Source: Mactromeris polynyma
Taxonomy: Eukaryota; Mollusca; Bivalvia; Venerida; Mactridae
Length of the DNA: 64,000 bases
Assembly (NCBI GenBank): GCA_032209605.1
Contig: JASFXZ010000001.1
Span: forward strand, 29,950,619 to 30,014,618
Direction: 5' to 3'
Below, piece after piece: positions 53,510 to 64,000 of this stretch. Position 1 is the first letter of the stretch. Each line of letters opens with the position of its first letter. A model generated the notes under the pieces. The model saw nothing but the letters and a program-made list of their open reading frames with translations, did not search any database and was not told the origin of the DNA. The position numbers were made by a program, and so were the translations under genes.

Positions 53510-53840
53510 GTTGGGCGGGCGGCCGGGCGGCGTCCAGCATGTTGTCCGATAAATAACTTAAATATTCTGTGTCCAATCTTCACCAGACTTGGTCATAGTG
53601 TGTATCAGCATAATATCCTGGACAGGTGTGATAACCAGCTATATCGCACTTGTCACTCCAGAGTTGTTGCCCTTTAAATAGAGAAATTACCTAAATAGAT
53701 CAGTTACTTAGGTATTCTTTGTCCAATGGTCCCCAGACATTTAATTAGAGAAATTACCTAAAATTGGTCTTGTCTGATCAATAACTTCAGAAGTCTTTGT
53801 CCAATCTTCACCAGACTTGGTCAGAGAGCAATTTTTATTG
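53510..53840 (+). repeat. Dispersed repeat with internal copies
   Basis: The phrase TTTGTCCAATCTTCACCAGACTTGGTCA and variants occurs near 53570, 53720 and 53800, preceded each time by a TAAATAACTTA/CAATAACTTC block. The left edge is GC-rich (GGGCGGGCGGCCGGGCGGCG). The theme matches an interspersed repeat common in bivalve genomes, by recollection only. No coding domain is visible. Confidence 0.55.
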
Positions 53841-56126
53841 TTATTAAATACATTACATAAATTTCGAAAACAGTTGTTGGAATATTTTTCCCACAGGTTC
53901 TAAGGTTGATTTTACGCAAATGGATCAAGTCAGGTTCAAACCTATGTCACTAAAGGTGGAGTCATAGGAGATGAGTCATTTTTACACTGCTTTTTTTAAA
54001 CTCTAGTGACAAAAAAATGTATAACGGGCGTATTTTGCGATGGTATGCGCGCTTGTTAATGATACTGTCCTATTTATTTTAAAGGAACATTGAACACACT
54101 AGGCCTTTTATTGACTCATCCGAAATATATTTATATTAATGTCTGTACATAAAACGTTATCGATTGAGTATTGTATATTCGACCATTGATAAATATATCT
54201 TGTCATGCCCGTTTGACAGAAGTCTCATCCTGATAGCATAACAAACTCTGTATACTGTTTGCAGGGAGCAAATCCGGGAACGAATCCAAGCATATATACG
54301 GCTGATGTTCTTAGCAATGATTCAAACCAAGCTCAGTTTTGCATGCTAAATTATTCAAGCATAACACACACAATGCATGGGATAGTATTAGAAGCTGTTT
54401 CAGTGATACGCATGATTGTAGACTGGTAAATATGATATAAAATGTGAGTCTGTTTATCTACGACTGATTTTCTTCGGAATACAATGATTCAAACTATACA
54501 CGGGTTTGCTTGCTCATTTCTTCATATATAATAGACAATTCATGGAATATTGTTACGTCTCTGGGATGAAGGTGCTACTGTGTGCTGGTATTTGTTACTG
54601 TGCTAATATATATATGTGAATGTTGCTGTGCAATATTGATTTCTAGGTATGTGCATTTACTCAAAATAAATAGCTAAACTATCACAACTCTTGTATAAAT
54701 TTCATCCAGTTTATTACAGGTTCAATATATATAGACTCTGCTGTACATATTTATAATCTGCACATTCAGACAAAATGCAATCATTGAACATTTAAAGTTC
54801 ACAATATTATTCAAGAAAATTACACAGTTAATACCATAAACCACACAAATAAATGGCTTTCCACAGGTATGGATATACTTCTAAAGATCTGACTAACTCA
54901 ATAAGAGTTCAAAACTCTGATTCCACAAATAAATGTACTTAAAACAATCTGAAGATACGTTAAAACAACATGGTACATATTATTTGGAAAACAAAATGGA
55001 CTAAAAGCGTTAGCAATTGGTCACACGCGTTTAAATTGGCCATAGTGACCAACAATTTGGTCACACGTCATTTCCTCAGATTTACATGTTTTAAACAATT
55101 GAAAATCGGTTAACTGGGATAAAAATGGCAAATAGCATAGAAATAAGTACCAAAGGGTTGTATCGGACTGTAATAAACACTTTGTTCATCTTGCATAGAC
55201 GACGACGGTATTCTTAAAATGCTTTACATCGTCACCATTCCTCCCAGCATGCATTGTAAACATAGGATTTCCGACCAAGACGAAAACAATGTGCGAACAT
55301 AATTCTGACTATAATACGAGAAATACACTTACTAAAAGGTTGTTACAACTCTTAAACAAGCATTTAACAATTGTGGAATACGTATACGACGTGAATTATT
55401 AATGACGGAGTTGGAACGTAATGAATTTTCTGGGACGAAACATGCGAAAACAGATGTCATTCAGAAAAATGACAACATACTCAGATAGTAATAAACGAGA
55501 ATGTACCGGTATAATATGTGTTTGGTCGGTCTCTTATATCTGGTCAACATGTATGTATACTATTCCGTGCTTCGTTAATAGCAACTGAGTAGAAAATAAC
55601 AAGGGATTAAATGAAGGCTAAGGTCTAAAACAGATTCTTACAGAACACGAAAAGGTAACAGTTACTAGCACCCCCTTTTCTGAGCCGTTACAGTGTTATA
55701 GGAAAAAGCTACATAAGTAATAAGCATGATCGGAGATTGGTAAATATGATATAAAATGTGAAACTCCGCGATATATGTGAGAATCCATTTTTGAATATAA
55801 TATACATACATATATATAGGTCACATGAGCTAAACTTCCATTTTGTAATTTTGAACAAAGTGATTGGAAATGACTAATGTGATTTTGGCAGGTTTCATCG
55901 ACTGTCTGTCGTCCATTGTTTGATACATTTGAATACTAAATAAAACGTAATATAGATTCATTAGTCAAAATACAAGTCCGGGGGTTGTTGTAAAGACACA
56001 GGAAGACATAAGTATAAAATAAACTTAAAACATTAGATTGAATCAAACAACGGTATAAGTTCAGTGTGTTTGTAACAAATGCATCTATAGTCACTAGAGA
56101 TCCGTTATTCAATACCAAGCATTTCG
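53841..56126. other. 3' flank of the receptor gene
   Basis: Probable 3' untranslated and intergenic DNA downstream (minus strand) of the receptor stop codon at 56127. The phrase GGTAAATATGATATAAAATGTGA occurs at about 54424 and again at about 55739. No exon was recognised. Confidence 0.45.
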
Positions 56127-59100
56127 TTACATTGTAGTCCCAGCCATTTCACTGTACTCGTGTTCCACCTGTCTACAGTCTTTTAGTCCTTCATACGGAT
56201 TATGTGATTTCGTTCGATCATCAATTGGCACTCTAGGTAGCTGTCGTTTTGCGTTGTCCATTATAAGATATCCATCATTGTCGGTTTCAAGAAGTGTGTC
56301 AGAGCCAGTACCAGTGTTTGTGGGCACTGGTTTCAGATATCCGTCTGAATCATTGCCGTCATCTCCATCGGTTCTCCCGTCACTTCTATCAGTTATCTCC
56401 AGTAGGTCTGGATGGATGTCATACTCCGTGTCAGCGTTGATGTCGACGTCTACCATACAGTCATTAATTGTGTTATAGTCTGCTCCGTCAGCTGATGGCA
56501 TAGTCGCAGTATGTTCACTATGGCTACTTTCCCTAGAATATATCAACAACTCTAGAATATACATTTTGCAGAATATATGAACTCACGATGAAATATAAAA
56601 TTAGAATGAAAACAACTTTTCGAATTAAGGGTATTTCTGTTTGCATATTTTGACATTTTGCTTCATGTGTAACATATTGCAATTTTGATATACAAATGTA
56701 TATGGATGAATCAGCTTTTAAACACAATTTCAGTATTTGTAACAAAGAGAAGTTTAAATATTAGTGATAGTACTGACATTTTTATAACCACTAGCTATCT
56801 ATACGGTTTTAATCTAGTTATTATAAATGAATTAATAAATAAATCGTGGGTCCACTAAATGTAACTATTTAGATATAAGTTTTATTTATAATAACCATTT
56901 TACATTCTTAACACATTAAAATCAAGTGTTAACCTGACTCTCTCTTATGCCGTACAAGAAGACTAACAACAGGTGTTCATAGTATCACAGTGCTCCTGAA
57001 TTGTAACATATTGATGCATACACGCCAAAATTGCTATTGATCAGCTGACGGACTGACAACAAACAGGAACAATGAATTCATTATAGAAAACGACAAATGG
57101 TAAGCTTTTAACCACTTTCTCATGGATCCAAACACATATATGCTAATAACGTCCAAAGTTCCAATGTATGGTTCAACCCGAACATGATTAGAATTGATCA
57201 ATGCCATCCCAACTACTGCATGTCGAAGCCACAGACCGAATAGGATTGGACATTTGTGTACATATTAGCTCAACGCTAGTGATGTCGGTCATTATTTGTA
57301 TAGTATAAACTCTGATGCTGTAATAGAACAGTAAATACTTTGCCACGCAGATAATAATATGTTATAAATAAGAATGACTCTAGTATAGAATATTTATATG
57401 CTATTTAACTGAAATTCATTGTACCCAGTTTTCAATGTTTCGATGCTTTCTTTTGGAGAAGCGGAGTCAACACCTGAAAATGGAAAAGTGGCAGACTATG
57501 TATTGAAATCATGGCATGCACTATTGGTCCTCATACAACTTAATATATTAGTGGATAATGTATGAAGGTGTGGTAAGCTCCACTAAATGTTTGTAAAACA
57601 TCTCCCGTTGGACGTATACATAGGAATAGTCGATGATAATTAATGTTGAGAGGTCTTTCAAAGGAGAGAAACGTACATTTATGTCCATGGAATATCCTGT
57701 TTTAATGCACGTTTTTTTATGTATATACTGCGTCTATGTTGAAGAACGTAGGTATGTAGATAGGTTCTGAGAGTACGGACAAACGTTTGATACATGCAAA
57801 CTGTAAAGTAAAATTGAAAACACATTGTCTTCATATTATGCATATTATCAGGATTAAAATCAGGATTACCTTCTTGTTCTCATTATAAACAGGTTCATCA
57901 ACTTGTTATCATACACATTGGAATGTAAAATAAAGTCATTTATTCTTAGATCTTAAATGGTATTTTTAAAACACAAACTTGTGGCGAAACCTACCCTTCG
58001 TGGCACGATTTCTGTATTTATATACACAGACAGAAACTATAATCACTAACAACAGACAACCGGCAATAGCTGACGATATTATTATGATCAACATCCGTGT
58101 ATCGGTAGCTTTTGGTGTTGGAACAATGTCACATCTACTTCCGGTCCAGTCAGACTTACAGGCACAATTTCCGGTCACTGCATCACATGATCGTTTATAT
58201 TTTGTCAGATCAACATTGTTGAGTTCACAGTCACATACCTGCGAACAATTTTGTCCGTAATGGCCATCATCACATACTGCAAACAAAAGTATACTAATTT
58301 TATATTACATGCATGTGATAGAAATATAGTACATGTATATCATACTATATACCAAACTAATTATACTTTAAACATTTCGATTTAACTATTCAACGAAATG
58401 TATTATTTTGACATATGTTGTACTTTGTGAATTATGAGTGATTAAAATATACATAGGAAAAATATAATTAAACGCACGTGATGGTGTTTTCAATTGTGCA
58501 AATTATTTTTATCATTAACAGTAAGTGACAATTAATTCTTTAATTCAATCAATTATTGGTTCAACAAATTCTCCGTCAATTCAATCAATTTTCTTTTTCG
58601 ATTTAATCAAGTATTTCGTCGATTCAGTCAATTATTCTATGAATTCAATCAATAATTCCTTTAAAGCAATAATTTCTTTATTTGATTACTCCATTATTTA
58701 ATCAATTACTCCTTCCATCAATCATTCATTCCGACAATTGAATCAATTATTCAACCAGTTAATCATCGAACCAAGATCTAATCTTACCACGGAGAGGCAT
58801 AGGGTTTGTAACTAGGACTGCATTCCTTCAATTTTAAGCGATTCGATCAATTACTCGTTCATTTCGATCAATTATTTCTTTATTCAATTACACTTTTAAT
58901 TAATAAACTAATTTTTCTATTCAATCAATTATTCCTTAAATTGTATTCATTATTTCACCAGTAAATCAACCAATCGATATCTTACCTTCACAGAATGATC
59001 CATTTGCCATGTAACCAGGACTGCATTCGCAAATGAAATATCCAAGCTGGTTTATACATACAAACTGTTCCGGACATGTTTCATTGCTTATCAAACATTC

Positions 59101-62100
59101 GTCTATGTCTGTAGAACATGTGTCATCTGTCCAACCAGGTTTACAATTACAAGCACCAGTGAACATATCACAGGCATCTGTACCCTGTCCATGACAATCA
59201 CATTGCGTACAATTTGGACCATAGAAACCCCTTTCACATTCTGAATTGAAGCAAACATAACTGTCTATCAGTCAAATATTAATGTCACATACTTATTATG
59301 AATGTTTGCTTTGTACATATAAGTCTACGTTCTTGTGCCTATTCCGATACCTTCATGATTAATCTCTGCTTTGAAACTCTCGCATAACAGACATTTTCTA
59401 TTTTTTGATCTACAAAAGGACAAGCGTCCATAGCCAATCAGTAAGCCAATTGAAAAGACTAGCTGTTGTCCAATATAATAATAATTATAATAAATAAACA
59501 TTATTATACAAATGTGCACTGTGTAGAGAGCTCTCTTAGCCATAGAAGATAATAATACGAGAATGTGGAAAAACAAAATGAACCCAACATACCGAACTTA
59601 AGTGCAACCGTTACGGTAAACCAGTATATTGTGTACACTTTTGACCTATTCGTATACAGGAAAATCCATTTGAAACTCCGTAGTCACATAATGTGACCGA
59701 TTAATGGAAGAGAAGAGCGAGAAACCCTGATATTCGACTATATCACGGGCTAAATTAGGAAGGTTAAAAGGGTTTACTATCACAATACGCTGGATTATAA
59801 GGTAACGTGAGAATATAATGGGAGGGGAATCAAAGCGTTGTATGCGAGCGTATGTTAATTCAAGAAAACGTGCGATTTCACTTTCAATTCAAATTATGCC
59901 CGAATTTAACATATTTTGCTAGACAGGTTTAATGGATAATAAATTCGAATTAGAGAAAATTGATGCAGTTGTTGAGTGAAAAGCGATACTGTTATTGAAG
60001 AGAGGCTGTTGCTAAAAAAAGTGCCTCTCTACAAATTGAGGTTGTGCTGTATTGTTAAAAATACGTGTATAGCTTTACGATACTATTTTCATGGTTTGAA
60101 CTAAGAAAGGAAATGATATTTACTAGAATAATAGGAAAGGATTATGTATGTTGGACTTGTTTCTTCAAGAAACATGTTTTCTAAGCCTGCTCATGATTTG
60201 ATTATTTTGTCCCGCGATTAGTTCTGAGATAAGATTAACTTTTTCTGGCGTAGTTAGTTTTTACATCTGTCTCTACTACTACTGCAGCTGCCGCTTCTGT
60301 TGCCACTACCACAACTTCTACGAGTACTATAACTATAATTAAATAAAATTAGGGTTAAAATTACGGATGCATGGTAGTCGATGGGTGAAGCGCTTAACTA
60401 CTGATCCAAAGGTCGTGAGTTCTAAACGCGCCTTGAGCGAGGCTGAGCCGAAAATTGTGCAATCCCTAAAAAATGGCGCGCATGGGTTAATAACCCAGGA
60501 AGCATTCATCGATTGTGATTTTTACAAGCAATTAACTTGTTTCGTAATCGATGTAAAATGAATCAGTCTAAACGGAGATATGACTATACTTATTAAAGCT
60601 ATAATCTTACCAGTGCAAATATCCATTCCAGTTTGAAGGTACCCATGTCTACACTTGCATTTATTGCCTGTACAAACAGCGTTTGCAACTGCTGCACAAA
60701 TGTCATCAGATGTGCAGGATTCATTCAGCAGCGCTGCAATAAATGCCACAATATTATTACAATAATGTTAAAGATGTTTAAGTTATTGCTTTTGTCAACG
60801 TCAATGCAACCATGATATATATTTAGAAAAAAAGTATAAACTAGTTGTTTCACATTCTTTCACAGAAGGGATATAACCAGACTAACCCTCTTGTGCGCAT
60901 CGAACATGTTACATGTTTCAGGTCTTCTTTGAATAGTAAAGACTGTTACAACAGACTTAGACAAGTGTTCTGTTAATCATTTAGTAACGTATTTACGTGA
61001 AACTTTTTAATAACGATACTGTGTATTATATTACTTACTAATGCAGTTAACACCACGAATAACTCAAGTACGGTAATTTGCCTATAATCGTACCTATGTT
61101 AAGTAGATAGTTTTAAGTCGTGATTACTAATTCGCATTAAAGACTTGTGATGCAAAGTACCAAAACGTGATGGCAAGCTAATACGCTATTTAACCTCTAA
61201 ATTGTGCACAGTGCTTTAACCAATTTACAGGTACAATAACAGACAATTGTTTTGTTAATCATTTAGTAAATTATTTACATGGAACTGGGACAAGTTGTTA
61301 CTTACGATACTGTGTATTATATTACTTACAAATGCAGTTAACACCACGGTTGCTATAACATCTTGGCTGATACATTGTTCCTTCTGTGAAGTTACATTGA
61401 TTCAAGTTAGTTTCATCTCCATTGCAAGATATCCTACTTACATCAAGCCAACTAATGTACACATCCCCATACTGACCAAACCGTGGGACGGGACTCAATG
61501 TTCGTCTTAAAATTAAGAAAACCATTACATGCCATTTAAACAAAGGTTACAGTGTTATTTAAACAAGGTTATATATAGGAAATTGAATATTGAATATATT
61601 GTAAGAGACGTTTTTTTTAGGAGTTGATTGGAATTATTACAAATGGTAACATTATGTGCATGTTTTAGACATTCTCCGGTCAAACATGTGATGGACGGAT
61701 GGAAGGACGGACGGAAAGACGGTTAAAGAAGCGACTTTATGCGTTCCCTTCGGGAGCGTAATAAATCAAATTTTAAAAGACAATTTAACCCAATTGAGTA
61801 GCAGAAGAAAATAAAGTGATAATTGTTTATTCTAAAATGATTTGATATTAACACTAGCAAGTCCAATAAAGCCGTAAGAGAACATATCATGGTAATTCAC
61901 CCTTTATTCGCGGAAATTTTATTTTTGTAGCTTTTATACATTTATTATACACGGGTATACATGGTGCCTTATTCAAAATCATTTTTAGATTGAAAATCAG
62001 ACAAAGATATACAATTTGCAAACGTTGTATATGCAAGCCTATTGTTTTCGTTAAATATAAACGAATGGAATTTTGTCTAAATCTTTGTTTTTTACGTATT

Positions 62101-63833
62101 GTACACTATGGAAAATATATACTGTTAAAACAACGTAGGAGCATAAATAAAATACATCCTTTTAAAGTCTGAGTTTGAGTCTTGTAAAGATTATGACTTA
62201 GGCCCCTGTACGAGTTAAATAAAGGTACAGTTATTTATGACGAAATAGTACAAATTGTAATAAACACAGAGCATTATTTCTTTCCGAAATGGGTCTTTCC
62301 CAGGGTGATTTCTGTAACAACTTAATCGGTATCTTAAGTCACAAAAACAGCAGGGTTATAGTGACTATACCGGCTATAAGCAAGATACAAGGTGCTTCTT
62401 CTAGCAATTATTTGGGTAGAAGTGGGTAACCACCGACATTCCGTGAGTCAGCTGGATCATACGCTTCTTCACATACAAATTCTACAATCCGAGTGGGATT
62501 CGAACCCACAACGGTGAATGGCTCGTGAATTGATGTCAGCACCTTAACAACTTGACATTTGAGGCCCCTACATATTATTCATTTCAATACGACTTACTGA
62601 TATCCTAACGTTCGACATATTGCTAAGTCAATCTCTGGTAATGAAAATCCACTCGATTGGGGATATCCACACAATAGTCCCCAACGACCATCCATTTTAA
62701 TATTGATAGTACCATTGTTAGGCCCTTCTCCGTCTGTGAGTCGCAAATCGCTGAATACTTGTGCTGTAAAATTATTAATATTTATTACAGGACAAACTGT
62801 CACAACAGTATGACGCCGTGAATTGCTTGTTTAATTTTCATGCAAATTGAACAAAATGAAGGTTTCATTACGCTCTCATTTGTAGCGGAGAAAGACATAG
62901 TAAACTGTAATTGTAGGACTGTTGTAATGGAAGGGAAGCATTACTTTTATCCACTGATAATTAATTAATCTAAACCCATCCCTGAAAAAGTAGAAACTGA
63001 CGTAACAAAATGGTACAACCAAACATTCTGTACCGATTACAATAATGTAGCTTTTGTGATTAGTACTTATTTCTATTGCTCATATCCTCCAAGAGGTCTC
63101 CTTGTGATTAAATGAGTGACTTTTGCACGATTTACTCAAGTGATCGTGTCGAAGACTAGTGATCGTTTTATTTACTTGAAAACGGTTGTAAACGGACGGT
63201 AAGGTGTCGGTCAATGGAAACATGGTTTGGAACATATTTACCAAAATTGACCTATGTATACACATTGACGGTATTCGCAATTAATTTAAATAAACAGTAA
63301 TTGATGTACCCTAATTTTCCTTTTTTCACTAATCATTTATTTATTGTGTCTTGTGTCCTTTTTGTTATTGAAATTACCAAAGAATCGAATAATTCTAACG
63401 CTAATAAATGAAGCAGAAAAGCTAGTAATGCCACATACAAACAGCACAACCGCCCCAAAAGCAAAAGGGACACAAGTGAAACATAAATGACGGGTGATGA
63501 TAGGAGTACTGCCTTGTAACAGTCAGTGGCAAAAAGGTCACTGGAGTTTTAAACTTTGTTAAAGGTTCTGTCCAATTTCTTTCTTATCGTACCGTCACCC
63601 AAATAAAGAATTAACAACATGTAAAAACAATGTTAGGATTTCATAAGATTTCAAAGTGTTTGGTATTTATTCAGTATATTTACCAAAACAATGAACCCCT
63701 GGTGCGTCGTATTTTTCACCAACGTATGAGAATGGCTCCTGTCTACATTCTTGTATTGATGTTTCATTACCTACACAGGAAAGACTGTTTAACAAAGGAA
63801 CATCACTATACGAAAACCGTTCCACAAGAAATC
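56127..63833 (-). CDS. SRCR/EGF receptor with tyrosine-rich tail, 5' end missing
   Basis: Eight exons in transcription order: 63684-63833, 62598-62763, 61330-61505, 60611-60733, 58986-59240, 57995-58276, 57425-57473 and 56127-56532. All phases match (1, 2, 1, 1, 1, 1, 2), giving 534 visible residues. Domains in order: second half of an SRCR domain (CVGNETSIQEC to GVHC); a full SRCR split over two exons (GRWGLLCG, LAICRTLGYQ, ISCNGDETNLNQC, GVNC); an EB-like cysteine module (ICAAVANAVCTGNKCKC); two EGF-type repeats (TQCDCHGQGTDAC and a calcium-binding-type DIDEC); a further EGF-like (CACKSDWTGSRC); one membrane helix (IIIISSAIAGCLLLVIIV); and a roughly 160-residue tail with Y motifs YNTI, YDIH, YLKP, YLIM, YEGL, YSEM. 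The gene begins beyond 64000. The architecture fits a surface scavenger/phagocytic or signalling receptor. The ligand is unknown. Confidence 0.85.
58540..58960. repeat. Degenerate AATTATTC repeat in a receptor intron
   Basis: Some 20 loosely repeated phrases such as TCAATCAATTATTC and TTCGATCAATTATTTC with a spacing near 20-25 bp. They surround the relic exon at 58788-58825, and the same phrase occurs just before the EGF exon at 58986. It is an old, imperfect array in the intron between the EGF and membrane exons. Confidence 0.6.
58788..58825 (-). pseudogene. Relic of an EGF exon end
   Basis: On the minus strand GAATGCAGTCCTAGTTACAA continues to a donor-like GTAAGA. It encodes ECSPSYKPYASPW. 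This aligns with ECSPGYMANGSFCEG at the end of the functional EGF exon (58986-59240), which also ends at GTAAGA. The last cysteine is lost and the rest of the exon is gone. It marks an exon duplication that has since decayed. Confidence 0.5.
59241..60610 (-). other. Receptor intron between EB-like and EGF exons
   Basis: A 1.37-kb phase-1 intron. No additional exon, SINE or RNA gene was recognised. Confidence 0.6.
60943..61361. repeat. Partial duplication across an SRCR exon end
   Basis: The segment at about 60943-61063 matches 61229-61361: GTTAATCATTTAGTAA, then CGATACTGTGTATTATATTA, then CTTAC and AATGCAGTTAACACCACG. The downstream copy includes the true donor of the SRCR exon (61330). The upstream copy keeps a donor-like GTAAGT and about 20 bp of exon (GVNC), then diverges. 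It looks like an unequal exchange that copied an intron piece and the exon edge. Confidence 0.65.
62285..62575 (-). mobile_element. tRNA-derived SINE in a receptor intron
   Basis: On the minus strand the head has TGTCAAGTTGTTAAGGTGCTG (A-box-like) and GTGGGTTCGAATCCCACTCG (B-box within a paired T-arm), followed by a body with ATGATCCAGCTGACTCACGG, CGGTATAGTCACTATAACCC and GTGACTTAAGATACCG. It lies in the intron between the two SRCR half-exons. The acceptor stem cannot be formed, so it is not a tRNA gene. Exact ends were not resolved. Confidence 0.6.
62764..63683 (-). other. Receptor intron between SRCR exons
   Basis: A 0.92-kb phase-1 intron with no recognised internal feature. Confidence 0.6.
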
Positions 63834-64000
63834 CTGTAAATCTAAAAGAAATGTACAAAATCAAGTACAGTGCAAGCTTTCCAGATCGGCTGAAAACCAT
63901 TAGCATCTCTTCTCTCAACATCAGTTGTTCCGTAAGAAAGTTTGCTATCAATTTAACCTTTGAATGGCAACAACCGATCCCCAACACATGGAATTCGCAT
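63834..64000 (-). other. Receptor intron running to the window edge
   Basis: The sequence upstream (minus strand) of the acceptor ATTTACAG at 63834. The preceding SRCR exon is expected beyond 64000. Confidence 0.5.

Noticed and set aside
57966..57994. Receptor ending with RFRHKFVF and a stop as the main form
   Set aside because: A donor (AAGG|GTAGGT) precedes this extension, and a phase-consistent micro-exon plus a well-composed tail exon follow. The extension is at most a minor intron-retained form.

Overview
This is an AT-rich animal genome window with split genes, GT-AG introns of hundreds to thousands of bases, many minisatellites, and short transposons (MITEs, SINEs). Gene content and repeats fit a mollusc, most likely a bivalve. 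The clues are a secreted C1q-domain gene, an SRCR/EGF-type receptor, a GT92 glycosyltransferase, a SINE whose central block resembles the molluscan Meta domain, and the short 'fluid' repeats typical of bivalve DNA. The species cannot be named from this sequence.

Layout: 1-13 kb is mostly repeats: a 30-bp array at 1-845, a possible decayed mariner-like element at 1448-2521, a 40-bp array at about 3128-5010, foldback elements and an unrecognised exon-like fragment near 8.8 kb. A five-exon SLC16/MCT-type transporter lies on the plus strand (13448-23374). A 23-bp array (25283-26089) precedes a three-exon secreted C1q-domain gene (26471-29128). Its splice phases all agree, but three in-frame stops make it look like a pseudogene. 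A four-exon GT92 glycosyltransferase is on the minus strand (30349-35137), with a 46-bp minisatellite in its last intron. An orphan signal-anchor exon lies upstream of it at 36753-36914.

The 37-46 kb stretch is gene-poor and holds foldbacks and an inverted pair of tRNA-derived SINEs. A complete beta-tubulin gene (three coding exons, 445 codons) is on the minus strand (46381-50538). A GC-rich 54-bp minisatellite, open in several frames on both strands, lies about 0.75 kb upstream of its start codon. From 56127 to beyond the right edge, on the minus strand, runs the 3' part of a receptor gene: SRCR domains, an EB-like module, EGF repeats, one membrane segment and a tyrosine-rich cytoplasmic tail. 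Its 5' end is outside the window.

The genes do not form an obvious pathway. C1q and SRCR/EGF proteins are both typical of molluscan innate recognition. GT92 acts in Golgi glycan assembly, the MCT moves small monocarboxylates or similar solutes, and tubulin is cytoskeletal. Exon boundaries below were set by matching GT/AG sites with codon phase and agree across each gene. I did not find a convincing new multi-gene system. The most interesting items are the receptor tail with relic exons in its introns, the C1q pseudogene, the two-strand-open 54-bp array and the MITE-flanked tandem duplication.
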